Shown piece by piece: positions 53,801-64,000 of a DNA stretch of 64,000 nt. Source of the DNA: Yponomeuta sedellus (taxonomy: Eukaryota; Arthropoda; Insecta; Lepidoptera; Yponomeutidae); NCBI GenBank assembly GCA_934045075.1, contig OW203721.1, positions 15,284,678 through 15,348,677 of the forward strand, given 5' to 3'. Every line of letters begins with the position of its first letter. Position 1 is the first letter of the stretch. The position numbers and the translations under genes are program-made. The notes below the pieces were generated by a model, which ran no database searches, was not told the origin of the DNA, and worked only from the letters and a program-made list of their open reading frames with translations.

Positions 53801-56800
53801 AACTTCGAGATGAAAGATGAAGAATGAAAAATGAACGGCACTGTTTTGCGGGGAGAGAGAACTTTTTGTGCCTTAATGTATGTGTACGCTACTGCATGTC
53901 TACCACTTTGTACCATATGTGACATCTAATTTTATAAGGAACACTATTCCCTAAGATACAGGTTTTGCTTAGTTTAGGGGATAGAAGAGTGACACAGTTT
54001 TTAAACTCATGATGTACAGCCTCTGCCTATTTTAAGTGTGTGCGTACCTATACTTTAGTCACTGTCTCTGTAAATTGACTGTATTCGTGTTTTTGCTACA
54101 TGTACAATAAATAAATTATTATTATTACATATATTAAAATCATAAAAAATCATCGCTCTAACATCCTTTCGACTGAATTCCATTTTCGTTGCGTACGTAG
54201 AACTTTGATGTGTGATAAAAAACAATTGACCAATGATTTCCCCCGCCGAATGTCTATTAATACTAAAAACTTTCAAAAAATATAACATTCGAAACTCAAA
54301 TAGTTCCGATTAGCTAGAAGTGCAAAACTTTTAGTGTGCACCATGTTGTACATGGTACTCGTTTATTTAATAGTTCTATTTAATACTCTCATGATCGGCA
54401 AGTAGGTTCTTATTACCTCCAAATGGGGCTTGTAGGTGACTAATTAGCGGTCTAGGGTAATAATGTAGCTAGAAAAGCCCTAGGGATAAACATTAAAAGA
54501 AACACTTCTTTCTTTCAAAAGTTCGCGTACATCTAACCATCATACTGGCAATATACATCATACATTCAGCATAATGACCAAAGAGGTCGCTTGCTATTCA
54601 GCCTTGTCTTTGTGTGAGTATAATAGTCATCAATTTTTAATATTGAACGGCGAAGCACAATTTCGTTCTTGAAAAAAACTTAAAACGTTATTTCCTTAAT
54701 TTTTTTAATGAAAAAGGCACGAATAGAAAACTTTTACTTTAAAATGTTTTATTCTTGTAATGCCGGTTTATTTCTACTTACCTCACAATCGAGATGCAAA
54801 GCAGAAACGTTAGCTCGGGTGTAAGCATCAATTGCACCCTCGAACTTATCTCGGGCTGCAATAGATGCCGTACTTGGCTACTAATATACTATTAATCATT
54901 TAATAGCATTCGTTTAATATAATCGTCATGAGCTTTAAATTAAAATGGAGCTGTTTATGTAAACAGACGCCAGTTGGTCGAATACTGTGATATGCTTCAA
55001 TGTTTGGCGTCCGTATGTTGTACATATATAAGCCATTTCTTCAAAATACGAACGCGTGATACTTAGCAGTGTGAAAATTATGTATCAACTAACGCCCGTT
55101 TAGTTGTTTATTCAAGACTATATTCATGTTCCTTAACTTCAACTTAAATGGTTCATTGATTATTATTAAAATATTGGTATTTTTTTATTATTTATTAATA
55201 TTTATTAGTCTTTTAGTAAAACAGTATTAAGTAACAGGGCCTTTGGCTAAGTCTTTGGTTAACTTACGTTATTGTGACCTTAAAAAACACTGCCCATAAA
55301 TTTTCTTGAAATGATAATAATTTCAATCAACATCTCGTATTGAGTTTGTTGTAGGTATACAGATGAAACAGGATGTGGAACATCTGGTCTTAATCTGGTC
55401 CATATATTACTCTACTATATTTTACTGTATTTCAAGTACACTTACATAAATAAACAAAATGCGCTTAGTGCAAAATTGCAAACAAACTTAACGTCTCGTA
55501 ATTCAAACCAATGCCCTCAATATTATCACCGCGATAAAAATACGGAACTCATTAGTCGTAAGATACAAATCCTTACTGATGATTTTCAGATAAACTTAAA
55601 AATTGCGCTTAGTACAAACATAACATTTTGTACTGCAAACACATAAATAATATCATATTTATCTAGTCACATTGATTATATATGGACGTCAACAGTCGTA
55701 GGATGCAAACCATTAAAGACAATCTGACGTCCGTATATAAAAAAACACAAAACTACCAACTATAACATTATTTCACTGATTCAACTCACAATCCCAACAC
55801 GATCACTGTGTAAGACATAAAATTTAATTTCCTTTGGCCTCTACCGCGACCACTAAACGTTTCTAATCTATCAGACTGAGGCTAATTTAAGGTTTCCTAT
55901 ACCATTAAATTACGAGCGACACATATTTTCGTTTTTAATTTTATTTTACTCTAAATAGGAGTATGTTAAAGAAGTATGAGTGCACTACAAACTTACTAAT
56001 AACGAACACAAACTACGCATTCATTTGTGGGAAAATTTCAAAGCGAGCAGCAACATCTTCGGCTCTGAAGTGGAAATATTAAGTTCTCGGGACCATTCAT
56101 GGACGTCAAATGTTGCTCAGTATGAATAGAACGCGTCGAACCGACATCTGTATATTATAGGTATTGAAACTATTTCTCTTCACGAGCGACACTATATCAT
56201 CACTCATCAGCTCTATTTGTGATCGGAGCCTAGGTATTAGGTATTTCTTATCGATTGACAGTCAGTGTCTACCTATAGCTAGCAGGAGTACAAACCTAAG
56301 TGCCTACCCTACCTACTCCAGGTGCATGAAATAAAGTAGTAAAAACGAGTGAATAGGTCACATTTGAAATTGTAATACAATTTTTAACCTTATTCCCTTG
56401 ACATAAGTTCCGTAAAGTGTACATATTATTAAAGGCGACTGTACATACATAATCGCGTACCTGTTATCAACTTTAATAAATTCTTTTAATTAATCTTTCA
56501 AACCCAAAATAATGATAATAAGTACTAAATATAATAGGTACATATTAAAACGGCATTCAAAAATTTACTCGTCGTTCCTTCAACCTTCTCTTTGAGAACG
56601 GCATTTCAGTTACATTAACACAGTCGTCACAAATTAGATCGCACTAAACGGCAACGTCGCAATTCGCAGCAACAAGTGACGGGACGCCAAATGAGGCGCA
56701 CTATGAACTGGCGATTGAAGACAGCAGCGCCACCGATATTGGTTACGAAAATGCGCGGAACTACGGAATTATTCAGTTCAGTCAGAACGGAAGAAAAATG

Positions 56801-56964
56801 ACTTCCAAGTTTATTTTTTATTTTCAATTATTTATGGTCAGCAGCGTAAGAGGAGGCGATTGGAACGGGTCTCCTATTTGACTTCCGTATATCGGACGTC
56901 AGAAGCAGGTGGACGTCCGATTAAATGTAAAAAAGCCCATAATGGACGCCGAATCTGTAGTAGG

Positions 56965-57003
<39 letters not shown>

Positions 57004-57058
57004 TATACATATATATACATATTTAAAAAAGGAGAAGCTAAAAAACAAAATTTTTCGT
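53801..57058. other. Interior of the hAT composite, no gene recognised
   Basis: CTACATGTACAATAAATAAATT followed by ATT repeats, split here as TACATGTACAATAAAT + AAATTATTATTATT (about 54,090-54,128), looks like a LINE 3' tail. A dispersed repeat shared with 41.7 kb lies at 54,775-54,860. A TA tract with GGAGAAGCTAAAAAACA at 56,970-57,046 is the inverted match of 46,226-46,270. No protein domain is seen. Confidence 0.4.
54775..54860. repeat. Dispersed repeat, copy B
   Basis: TACTTACCTCACAATCGAGA and CTCGGGTGTAAGCATCAATT match 41,640-41,775; the right part diverges. Confidence 0.65.
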
Positions 57059-57110
57059 CCGTCAAAAATTTTTGGGGTACTGGTGGTGTCATGGTACTGG
57101 TGCCCCACAC

Positions 57111-57148
<38 letters not shown>

Positions 57149-57200
57149 GTGTGGGGCACCAGTACCATGACACCACCAGTACCCCAAAAATTTTTGACGG
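57059..57200. repeat. Perfect 142-bp palindrome centred on a TA tract
   Basis: Two 71-base arms, each with GGGGTACTGGTGGTGTCATG and CCCCACACACCC-type sequence, are exact complements. The centre is a 30-base TA run (57115-57144). It can extrude as a cruciform and would give a long RNA hairpin. Confidence 0.93.
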
Positions 57201-57281
57201 TCCATGCATCGAAAACCCTGTAAACATGAAAAAGTTTTCACAAAACAAATAATAATACTAAATAAAAAAAATATTTTAAAA

Positions 57282-57672
57282 AACCTATTTAGAGGCAAAA
57301 AATTCCACCCATGCCGGGATTCGAACCCGCGACCTCTGGCTAACCGTGCCAGCGCTCTTCCAATTGAGCTAATGGGCGACTCACCGGCATCAGTGAAATT
57401 TCGAACCTCTTTACACAATTCTCTGTATTACGTACAGGCAGCAACATCTGGCTTAAGTAAATTGCATCACTTACAGCCCCGACTACCTACTTTGCAGTTA
57501 GGTTTTTACATCGGATTGATATCACTGTACCCCCATTTGCTCAATTGGAAGAGCGCATGCACGGATAGCCAGAGGTCGCGGGTTCGAATCCCGGCATGGG
57601 TGGAATTTTTAGCCTCTAAATAGGTTTTTTAAAATTGTCCTTAGCACGGGTTAGTGCATTAAAAATAAAAGT
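57282..57672 (+). mobile_element. GGA-SINE copy 11, 5'-inverted, nearly complete
   Basis: An antisense tRNA-like head (about 57,308-57,378) and the whole antisense body run to CACTGTACCCC (about 57,533). The sequence then flips to a sense head (from CATTTGCTCAATTGG, to about 57,601) and 3' end with an A-rich tail. The flip point joins the 5' end of the antisense body to a head. A-rich flanks hide any target duplication. Plus and minus frames reading 'RDSNPRPLA' are just translations of the head. Confidence 0.87.
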
Positions 57673-58397
57673 ATAATTAAAAAAAAACCCACGACATTAG
57701 GACAAATTAGGCATCGATTAGGTTTTTTTTTGGTCGAGGTTACTGCCACTATTTTGTGGCAACTTTTCAGTCATTATATTTAAAATAAGAATTATTACAT
57801 GTTATTAGAATAATATTAAAATAAGAAATTAAAATAATAATTGTACGATTAAAATTTAAAATTGCGCTAAAATGCATGTCATTGTCAATGAGTAATATTA
57901 ATTACAGTGTTACAAAATTGCAACTAATATAGTCTTATTCTAATGGGTTTTCTCTCTTTTTCTAATGGTTTTTTTTTTCAGTTTCCTTGTTTTTTTTCCC
58001 TCTTATTTCCTTTTTTCTTTCTTTCTTTTTTATCACTTTCTTTCCTTATTTAGTTTTTTATTTATTTATTATACATGTATATACTTCTTTTTTTTTAACC
58101 CATTTACAACTTCATTTATAACATGAATATTTATGATAGAATTGAAAATAATAATAAAAAAAAATTAAAATAAAATTAGCAAATAGTATTAAAATTTTAA
58201 AATGGTATTAACAAAATATAATATAACAGAATTAACGTGTTTTCCCCGGCGCCTTATCTCTGTCTACTCCGACGAGTAGTCACAAGCAAGGCGCCGGGGT
58301 ACAGAATATAACCAGTTAAAATTAAAATTATTATAAAATGCTTACTGCCCCTCGCTCGACCGACCAAAAATAATTTAATAAAGGAGTAAGGCCCGGG
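57673..58397. other. Low-complexity 3' region of the R1-type LINE, with GC hairpin
   Basis: T-rich and A-rich runs. At 58244-58299 CCCCGGCGCCTT and AAGGCGCCGGGG flank 32 bases, a stable stem-loop that could belong to the 3' untranslated region of the minus-strand LINE at 58,398. No gene. Confidence 0.5.
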
Positions 58398-59471
58398 TTA
58401 GACCCGGCCCCCATTCGCCCTTGAGGCCGCGCGCGATACCCCCAGGGCGAAGGCAAGGAAGGCCTCCCGACTCTTGACGTCGGCCATAAGGGCGGCGAAC
58501 GCCTCGCACCTCACCGCTCTTCCCAGGCGTATCTCGCAATCGGCCCTAGCAGCTCCAAAGTGGGTACACTCCTCCAGCAGGTGCTCCAGCGTTTCGGGAG
58601 TCTCGTCATCACAGATGCAGGACGGACTCCCCGCGAGCTTGAACCTGTGGAGGTACGCTCGAAAGCCGCCGTGCCCCGTAAGGAGCTGCGCCTTGGCATT
58701 GCACATTGTGAATTTGCCGAGGACTTTGTGGGCCGATGCGACGTCCGGGAAGAACAGCGAGGTGACGCGGCCTGTGGCAGACTCGCTATAGCGAGTCTGC
58801 CACTTTGCCACTGTCTCCCGTCTCACCTGCAACATTGCGTGTGAGACGGGATACAGGTCGTAGGCTGCCGCGTCTTTGCGGGACAGCGCCGCCCTCTTGG
58901 CCAACTCATCCGCGCGTTCGTTGCCGGGGATCCCGACGTTTGCCTTGATCCAGTAAAACCGGATCAGGCCCCCGTTTTTCTGGATGTTCGCAAGCTGGCC
59001 GTGGATTTTCACGGCCAGTGGGTGTGTGGGCGAGGTACTCCTGAGCAACTCTAGAGCGGATCTGGAGTCGCTCAGAACACTCGCCCTGATGGGAACGGGA
59101 CTTCGGCAACGAGGTCGAGAGCTTTAGAGATCGCCACCATCTCCGCTTGGAAGAAGGAGGCCAATCCCTCCAGCCAGAATCCACTGGTGCGAACCTCAGC
59201 GCCGCCCTTACACAGTGTGACCGCTCCCCCCACCTTGCCCTCGATCTTGCTGCCGTCCGTAGGCCCTGGGCCAGTCGTCGGGCACCTTACCGAGCTCTTC
59301 CACGCTAGCTACCTCCTCAAACTCCACCGGAGTCCTGAGAGCGGGGTGTGCCAGCGTGAACGGGCTGCATCGATGCTCGACTGCCCGGCCCGGGAGGGGG
59401 GCGAAGGGCCTCCCCCTCTTCAACTCATAGAGTTGAAGGGCATCCTCGGCCCTTAGGTCGAGGGGGAGCAT
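58398..59471 (-). pseudogene. R1-clade LINE C-terminus (RNase H and zinc knuckle), frameshifted
   Basis: The minus strand encodes the end of a LINE ORF2. An upstream piece (59471-59250) ends DDWPRAY in one frame. The RNase H motif TDGSK and later SDSRSALELL appear in other frames. A 216-codon frame (59048-58398) then continues with FYWIKANVGIPGNERADELA, and ends with a CICDDETPETLEHLLEEC zinc-binding segment. This RNase H plus CCHC order is typical of the R1/TRAS/SART group. At least two frameshifts break it. GC content is far above the surroundings, as usual for this group. Confidence 0.8.
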
Positions 59472-60085
59472 CGGTTAGGTTAAAACATATCTAAGAACAC
59501 TCGCTAGAAAACCAGCCTTCAAATTAAAAATACCGCATCCATATCGGTTTACCAGTTTTAAGGCTACGGTGCCATTCACACACAGACACAAATAGCAGTC
59601 AAATTTATAACACCCCGGGGTAATTTTTTTTATAAGTAACAATTGTCACTCGCTACCGTTTCTCAGTTGCTTTAAAGTATTATTTAAGCCCACGTAGGCA
59701 TCCTGCTGTCAAATCCATTTCCAAAATAATATTAGAATAGAACAGAATAGAATATACATATCTCTTTTATATATCTCATGACATGCAACGAGGAAAATAT
59801 GTCATCCATAAACTTACCCATCGTTGTCGTCTGGAGCAGTCAATCAGTCAGGACAGGGTTCCAAAAGAAACTAATGAAAATTACTCATTCACATTGCGTT
59901 GGCAACGTCGGAAAGAGCGAAATGAAAACCTCTAAAAACCTGTTAATAGATCGAAACCCTTTCTGATTTTGCTCCTTAAGGAAACCGGTTTTTTTTAAGG
60001 TTAAGGTAGAACGAAACCGAAATAAAATGCTCCTATGTACTTAGCACGGTACCGGTTTGAAAATTTTACCGGTAAACAAGCCCTG
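59472..60085. other. Right end region of the hAT composite
   Basis: It contains ACCGG-rich subterminal repeats (59,990-60,080) and the TIR. The ATG at 60035 that would start the long BEL frame lies inside the transposon end and is not the natural Gag start. Confidence 0.6.
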
Positions 60086-61177
60086 GTAGCAAGGTACTCT
60101 GCAGACCTCGATTTGTACATAGGAAAGACCGAAACACCTTCATCCGAAGTAATACAAGCTTGCACGAAAAACCAAATCTCAGCAGATGACGCGCTAGCTA
60201 GCCTGGAGTCGCTGATAGAAACGCAGTCGTTCAAGAATCACAAAACACAGCACTCAAAGTTACCAACGCTGCCACCACCAAGATTTTCAGGTGATATCTT
60301 AGGTTATCACGAATTTTGGGATAAATTCCAAGCAACAATAGAAAGGCGCGGGTTAGAGGATGTGGATAAGCTGTCGTATTTGATGGCAGCTGTAGATGGC
60401 AAGGCGAAGGAAGCCCTCAGTGGTCTCGCCATCTCCAACGCGAACTATCAAATTGCTGTCAACACGCTGAGGTCGCAGTTTGGCAGTACAAGTGCCCAAA
60501 TAGACGCTCACTACGAGGCACTCAAGCAGTTAACACCAGCCACATCCAACGCGAACTGCCGGAAGCTGTTGAATGCAGTCGAACACCACTTGCGGGTCCT
60601 TAAAACATTTGGCGAAGACACAAATGGCAATCACCTGAGAACGACCATCGTAAACAAATTCCCAAGTCAAGTTTTGTACGAGCTAAACATGGTTTTGCCT
60701 GATGAACGTACAGTAGCACAGATCCGAAAGGCATTAGACAAGATAGTCACAGCGCTCGAGAAGTCACACCCTTGTGAATTATTACCGTTACCGATACTAG
60801 CGTCAACAGAGATGTCTACGACACAAGCATTGCTTCAACCAACTACTACTCACAGAAAGGGTGTGAATAAAGGCGATGGCAGACCTGTGAAGCGAAAGTT
60901 CCAGCAGGAGCCCCGTAGAGCTGCAGACTTCAACAAAAGAATGAAAAGGGCTTGCATATTTTGCAGTGAGACCCACTACAGTAGCGAATGCCACAAGTTT
61001 AAGTCGGTGACACAACGCAAAGGGAGGCTGAGTGGCAGATGCTTCACTTGCCTACGAAGGGGTCACACAACAGATACCTGTCGATTAAAGAAGCCGTGTT
61101 ATTACTGCAAGGGCAAGCACCATCAGTCTTTGTGCCCTAAAAAAGACGGCGACAGTGAAGATCCAAAACAACAGTGA
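60086..61177 (+). CDS. BEL/Pao Gag, remainder after the hAT insertion
   Basis: From 60,086 the frame reads VARYSADLDLYIG and continues with LPPPRFSGDILGYHEFWDKF, typical of the BEL/Pao Gag (DUF1759-like) core, then YLMAAVDGKAKEAL and LRSQFGS. Three zinc knuckles follow: CIFC...C, CFTCLRRGHTTDTC and CYYCKGKHHQSLC. The stop TGA is at 61175-61177. The coding sequence is undamaged except for the insertion at its start. Confidence 0.9.
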   Translation, partial: VARYSADLDLYIGKTETPSSEVIQACTKNQISADDALASLESLIETQSFKNHKTQHSKLPTLPPPRFSGDILGYHEFWDKFQATIERRGLEDVDKLSYLMAAVDGKAKEALSGLAISNANYQIAVNTLRSQFGSTSAQIDAHYEALKQLTPATSNANCRKLLNAVEHHLRVLKTFGEDTNGNHLRTTIVNKFPSQVLYELNMVLPDERTVAQIRKALDKIVTALEKSHPCELLPLPILASTEMSTTQALLQPTTTHRKGVNKGDGRPVKRKFQQEPRRAADFNKRMKRACIFCSETHYSSECHKFKSVTQRKGRLSGRCFTCLRRGHTTDTCRLKKPCYYCKGKHHQSLCPKKDGDSEDPKQQ

Positions 61178-64000
61178 AGAAAAACCATGTAGAGTCCTCC
61201 TCGACAGTGGCAGTCAACGAAGTTACATGACATCAAAAATGGCAAAGGAGATGAAGATTGTTGCTGGTGATGAGGATCTACTAATGATCTACACTTTTGG
61301 ATCCGACCAACCTAAGAAAACTTCAAGCCCCTCTGCTGACATAAACATTCTAACGAAGCGTGGTATCTGCAGGAACATATGTGTCAATATAGTTCCAAAC
61401 ATAACAGAACGAGTCCAGGTACCCCAAATTGCACCTAATGCAAGGCTTGATGTTATGGCTGACGACAATACAGCAGGTGAGAGAATTGATCTTTTAATTG
61501 GAAATGATTATTTCCAATCTTTCATGAGAACGGAAGTTATTAAAATAAAGGATTACCTGTTTCTGGTCGACACAGATTTTGGATGGATTCTTACTGGAAA
61601 ATTCGACACCTCGAAGGACAAACAAGATATCTTGTCTGTAGTAACCTACTGTCAATGTCAAGAACCAGAGCGGTTGTACTTTACTGAGCCTGATCTTCCG
61701 CTGCGTGAGACTGATGTGAAGTTCCTATGGTCGCTGGAAAGCATTGGAATCACCGATTCGGCCAAAACTACTCGTGAAGAAGAGGCTGTCAAACTCTTCA
61801 CCGACACAGTAAAATATGAAGATGGCAGATATCAAGTGAAGTGGCCTTGGACTGAATATCCGCCTGATTTACCAAGCAATTTTGGACTGGCCTATGGAAG
61901 GTTGAAAAGTTTGGTACGAAGATTAAACCAAAGCACTTTAGAGGAATATGGCGCCATTCTTCAAGAACAACTGGATGCTAAAATCATTGAAGAGATAGAT
62001 CCTCAAACAACAGCTGCAACTCAAGAAATAAAAACACCGATTCACTACCTGCCTCATCACATCGTCAAGAATGAAGGAAAAAGGGGGAGAATCGTGTATG
62101 ACGCGTCTGCAAGAGTAAAAGATCAGAAAAGCTTGAACGAGTGTATGTTCAAAGGCCCCTCTATGCTGGAAGACATGACAAAACTGCTTGTAAAGTTCAG
62201 AACCGGTAAAGTCGGCATAACGGCTGATGTTGAAAAGGCCTTTTTACAGGTCGGACTTCAAGACACTAACAGAGATGTAACGAGATTTCTGTGGCTGAAG
62301 GACATAAAAAAGGAAGCTTCAGAAGACAACATCATGCACTTGAGATTTTGTCGGGTACCGTTTGGAATCATCTCGAGTCCATTCTTACTCACAGCCACCA
62401 TACGCCATCACCTGTCCCGAAAGGATCACGAATTGTTAACGAAAATCGCAGACAGGTGTTACGTAGATAATCTCGTCACGACAGCCTCGTCTGCAACTAC
62501 AGCCTACAAATTGTATGAGGAAACAAGAACAGCCTTTGAAGAAGTCTCAATGAACATCAGGGAATGGGCTTCCAACGACCGAAAATTCATAGCACAGATT
62601 GAAGAAAAGCATCGTGCCACAGAAACCAAAACTGTAAAAGTTTTAGGTCTAACATGGAATCTGGAAGATGACAGTCTACAGCTGAAATTAAATGACGAAG
62701 TCTTTGACGAAGAATACGCGAAGAAGACAAAAAACAAACGCGACGTCCTAAAGATACTGGCCTCATTCTATGACCCTTGTGGGTTCGCGTCACCCATTGT
62801 ACTACCAGCCAAAATTCTGCTACAAAGGCTATGGAAGAGTAAACACAAATGGGATACTCCCTTGTCAGAAGACCTAAAGAAGGAATGGAAGTCAATTGTC
62901 GACACTCTTCGAACAGCGGGAGATATTCGCATCGCACGCTATGTTGGAATCGACGAAAACTCTGAATGCCAGCTACACTGCTTTGCTGACGCATCTAAGG
63001 ACGCTCACGCCGCAGTAGTATTTCTCCGAGTAACAAACCAACAAAGCACAAGGACAGTATTCATTATGTCGAAATCACGCGTCAATCCTTTGTCAGAAAC
63101 AGAAAATCTAAAAATACCCAGACTCGAGCTGCTTGGTTATGTCATTGGGATCAGGCTACTGTCTTACGTGAAAGGTGCACTGGACATACCCATCAGCAAA
63201 CAATACTTGTGGACCGACAGTCTTGTTGTACTGAGTTGGATGAAGTCATCTAAATTGTTGCCGCCATTCGTTACAAGAAGAGTCAACGAAATTAAACAAC
63301 AAAACCCGGACACAAAGATGTGTTACATTAGCACCGAACAGAATCCAGCAGACCTGGCGACTAGACCAGAATTATGGCTCCAAAAAAGAGAACTGTGGCT
63401 ACAAGGACCTGCATTCCTGCAAAGAAGCGAATCACTCTGGCCAGTTAATATGAATCTTGAGCACCACCAAGTCACACTTTCAGCTGTAGCGGAGGGTCTG
63501 GACAGTGAAAGCCCAGAAACTTCAAATCATGAACCCATAGTTCCAATGGAACAGGTCGAAACGAATGAGCAAAGTACTTTACTCCATAATGAGACAGCGG
63601 AATTAAAGAAGTTACAGGCGAGATACTTTACACAAGAGATAACGGGTAAAGAAACTCATTTGAGTAGAAATTTAGGACTATTTCTGGATGTGGATGGAAT
63701 TCTAAGATGCAAAGGAAGAGTGACTCATACAGACTGGTCCTACGAAATGAAACATTCTATACTTCTTCCGAAAGACTGCGAATTTACAACGAAGGTGATT
63801 CTCGAAACTCATGAAAAGAATTACCACGTGGGTGCATCTCACACACTAAGCATCGTGAGACAAAGGTACTGGATACCTCAAGGAAGAAGCCAGGTCCAAA
63901 AAATTCTGAAAAGGTGCACAAGATGTGTTAAACACGGAGGCGGACCTTACGCTCTACCTCCGACTCCTGACTTACCACCTGAACGAGTAACTTTCACACC
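61131..64000 (+). CDS. BEL/Pao Pol, open to the window edge
   Basis: The frame is +1 relative to Gag and overlaps its last codons; no ATG is needed if it is reached by frameshifting. Order: aspartic protease with LLDSGSQ (about 61,194), a linker, reverse transcriptase with GRIVYDASARV and a YVDN active site (62460-62471, in place of YVDD), RNase H with FADAS (62,982), and the integrase zinc domain (HEKNYHVG, then CTRCVKHGG). The window ends before the integrase catalytic triad. Checked codon by codon, no stop interrupts about 2.87 kb. The element was intact apart from the hAT insertion in gag, and possibly the gag-pol frame change. Confidence 0.92.

Larger units (their letters stand above)
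45795..60093. mobile_element. 14.3-kb hAT-ended composite insertion in BEL gag
   Basis: The left end at 45803 reads CAGGGCTTCAAACCGGT. The right end at 60085, read inward, is CAGGGCTTGTTTACCGGT. CAGGG termini with GTAGCAAG (45795-45802 and 60086-60093), an 8-bp duplication of nTnnnnAn type, identify a hAT transposon. Subterminal ACCGG repeats and a TTCGGTTTCG/CGAAACCGAA word occur at both ends. No hAT transposase is recognisable inside. The interior holds a Ty3 element, LINE and SINE pieces and a palindrome, so either a small element was later filled by insertions or a large composite moved. Confidence 0.85.

Noticed and set aside
57204..57623. 139-codon plus frame with 'CRDSNPRPLANRASALP', and similar frames at 36507, 36942 and 57089
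   Set aside because: These are translations of the tRNA-like SINE head and tail on one strand or the other; the same peptide recurs at each SINE copy and has no conserved start.
60035..60085. ATG at 60035 as the natural start of BEL Gag
   Set aside because: It lies within the hAT terminal sequence; homologous Gag begins at 45,639 and is split by the insertion.

Overview
The window looks like nuclear DNA of a moth or butterfly (Lepidoptera). The sequence is AT-rich and intron-rich. It is full of repeat ends that I recognise from lepidopteran genomes: the 'CTAGTCCACTGCTGGACATA' repeat with a GAT-type tail, the 'AAGTGCGAGTCGGACTCGC'-like motif near 7.7 kb, and the 'CTCCTCC-TTTTT-GAAGTCGG' ends near 1.7 and 20.4 kb. 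This placement is inference, because no species-diagnostic gene was aligned. Nothing suggests bacterial or plasmid DNA.

Only two host genes can be supported. The main one is a minus-strand gene spread over about 21 kb (43,298 down to 22,340). It encodes a GPR107/GPR108-type seven-transmembrane Golgi protein. Nine coding exons with consistent splice sites and phases give 424 residues through the stop codon; the N-terminal exons were not found. The second is a probable first coding exon of a Ras-like small GTPase on the minus strand near 13.5 kb. A third candidate is an intronless plus-strand reading frame at 44.4-44.9 kb made of five near-identical 33-residue cysteine-rich repeats. I do not recognise it.

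The rest is mobile DNA. From 1 to 3.3 kb lies a decayed Ty3/gypsy-type 3' end. From 4 to 41 kb, and again at 53.8 and 57.3 kb, there are about eleven copies or fragments of one tRNA-like retroposon, here called the GGA-SINE. It has intact Pol III A and B boxes, 11-15 bp target-site duplications, frequent 5' inversion, and at 36.5-39.2 kb a nine-unit inverted/tandem array inside a GPR107 intron. Several MITEs, other tRNA-headed SINEs, LINE 3' ends and perfect palindromes fill the introns.

From 45.6 kb to the right edge there is a nest. A BEL/Pao retrotransposon is split inside gag by a 14.3-kb hAT-ended insertion (45,803-60,085) flanked by an 8-bp duplication that keeps the gag frame. Inside that lies a full-length, recently inserted Ty3/gypsy element with identical 241-bp LTRs, a tRNA-Pro primer site and an intact 1,302-codon gag-pol. 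The same insertion holds a LINE reverse transcriptase broken at its catalytic motif by a hAT MITE, a 142-bp palindrome, a GGA-SINE and an R1-type LINE tail. BEL gag resumes at 60,086, and pol is open to the window edge.
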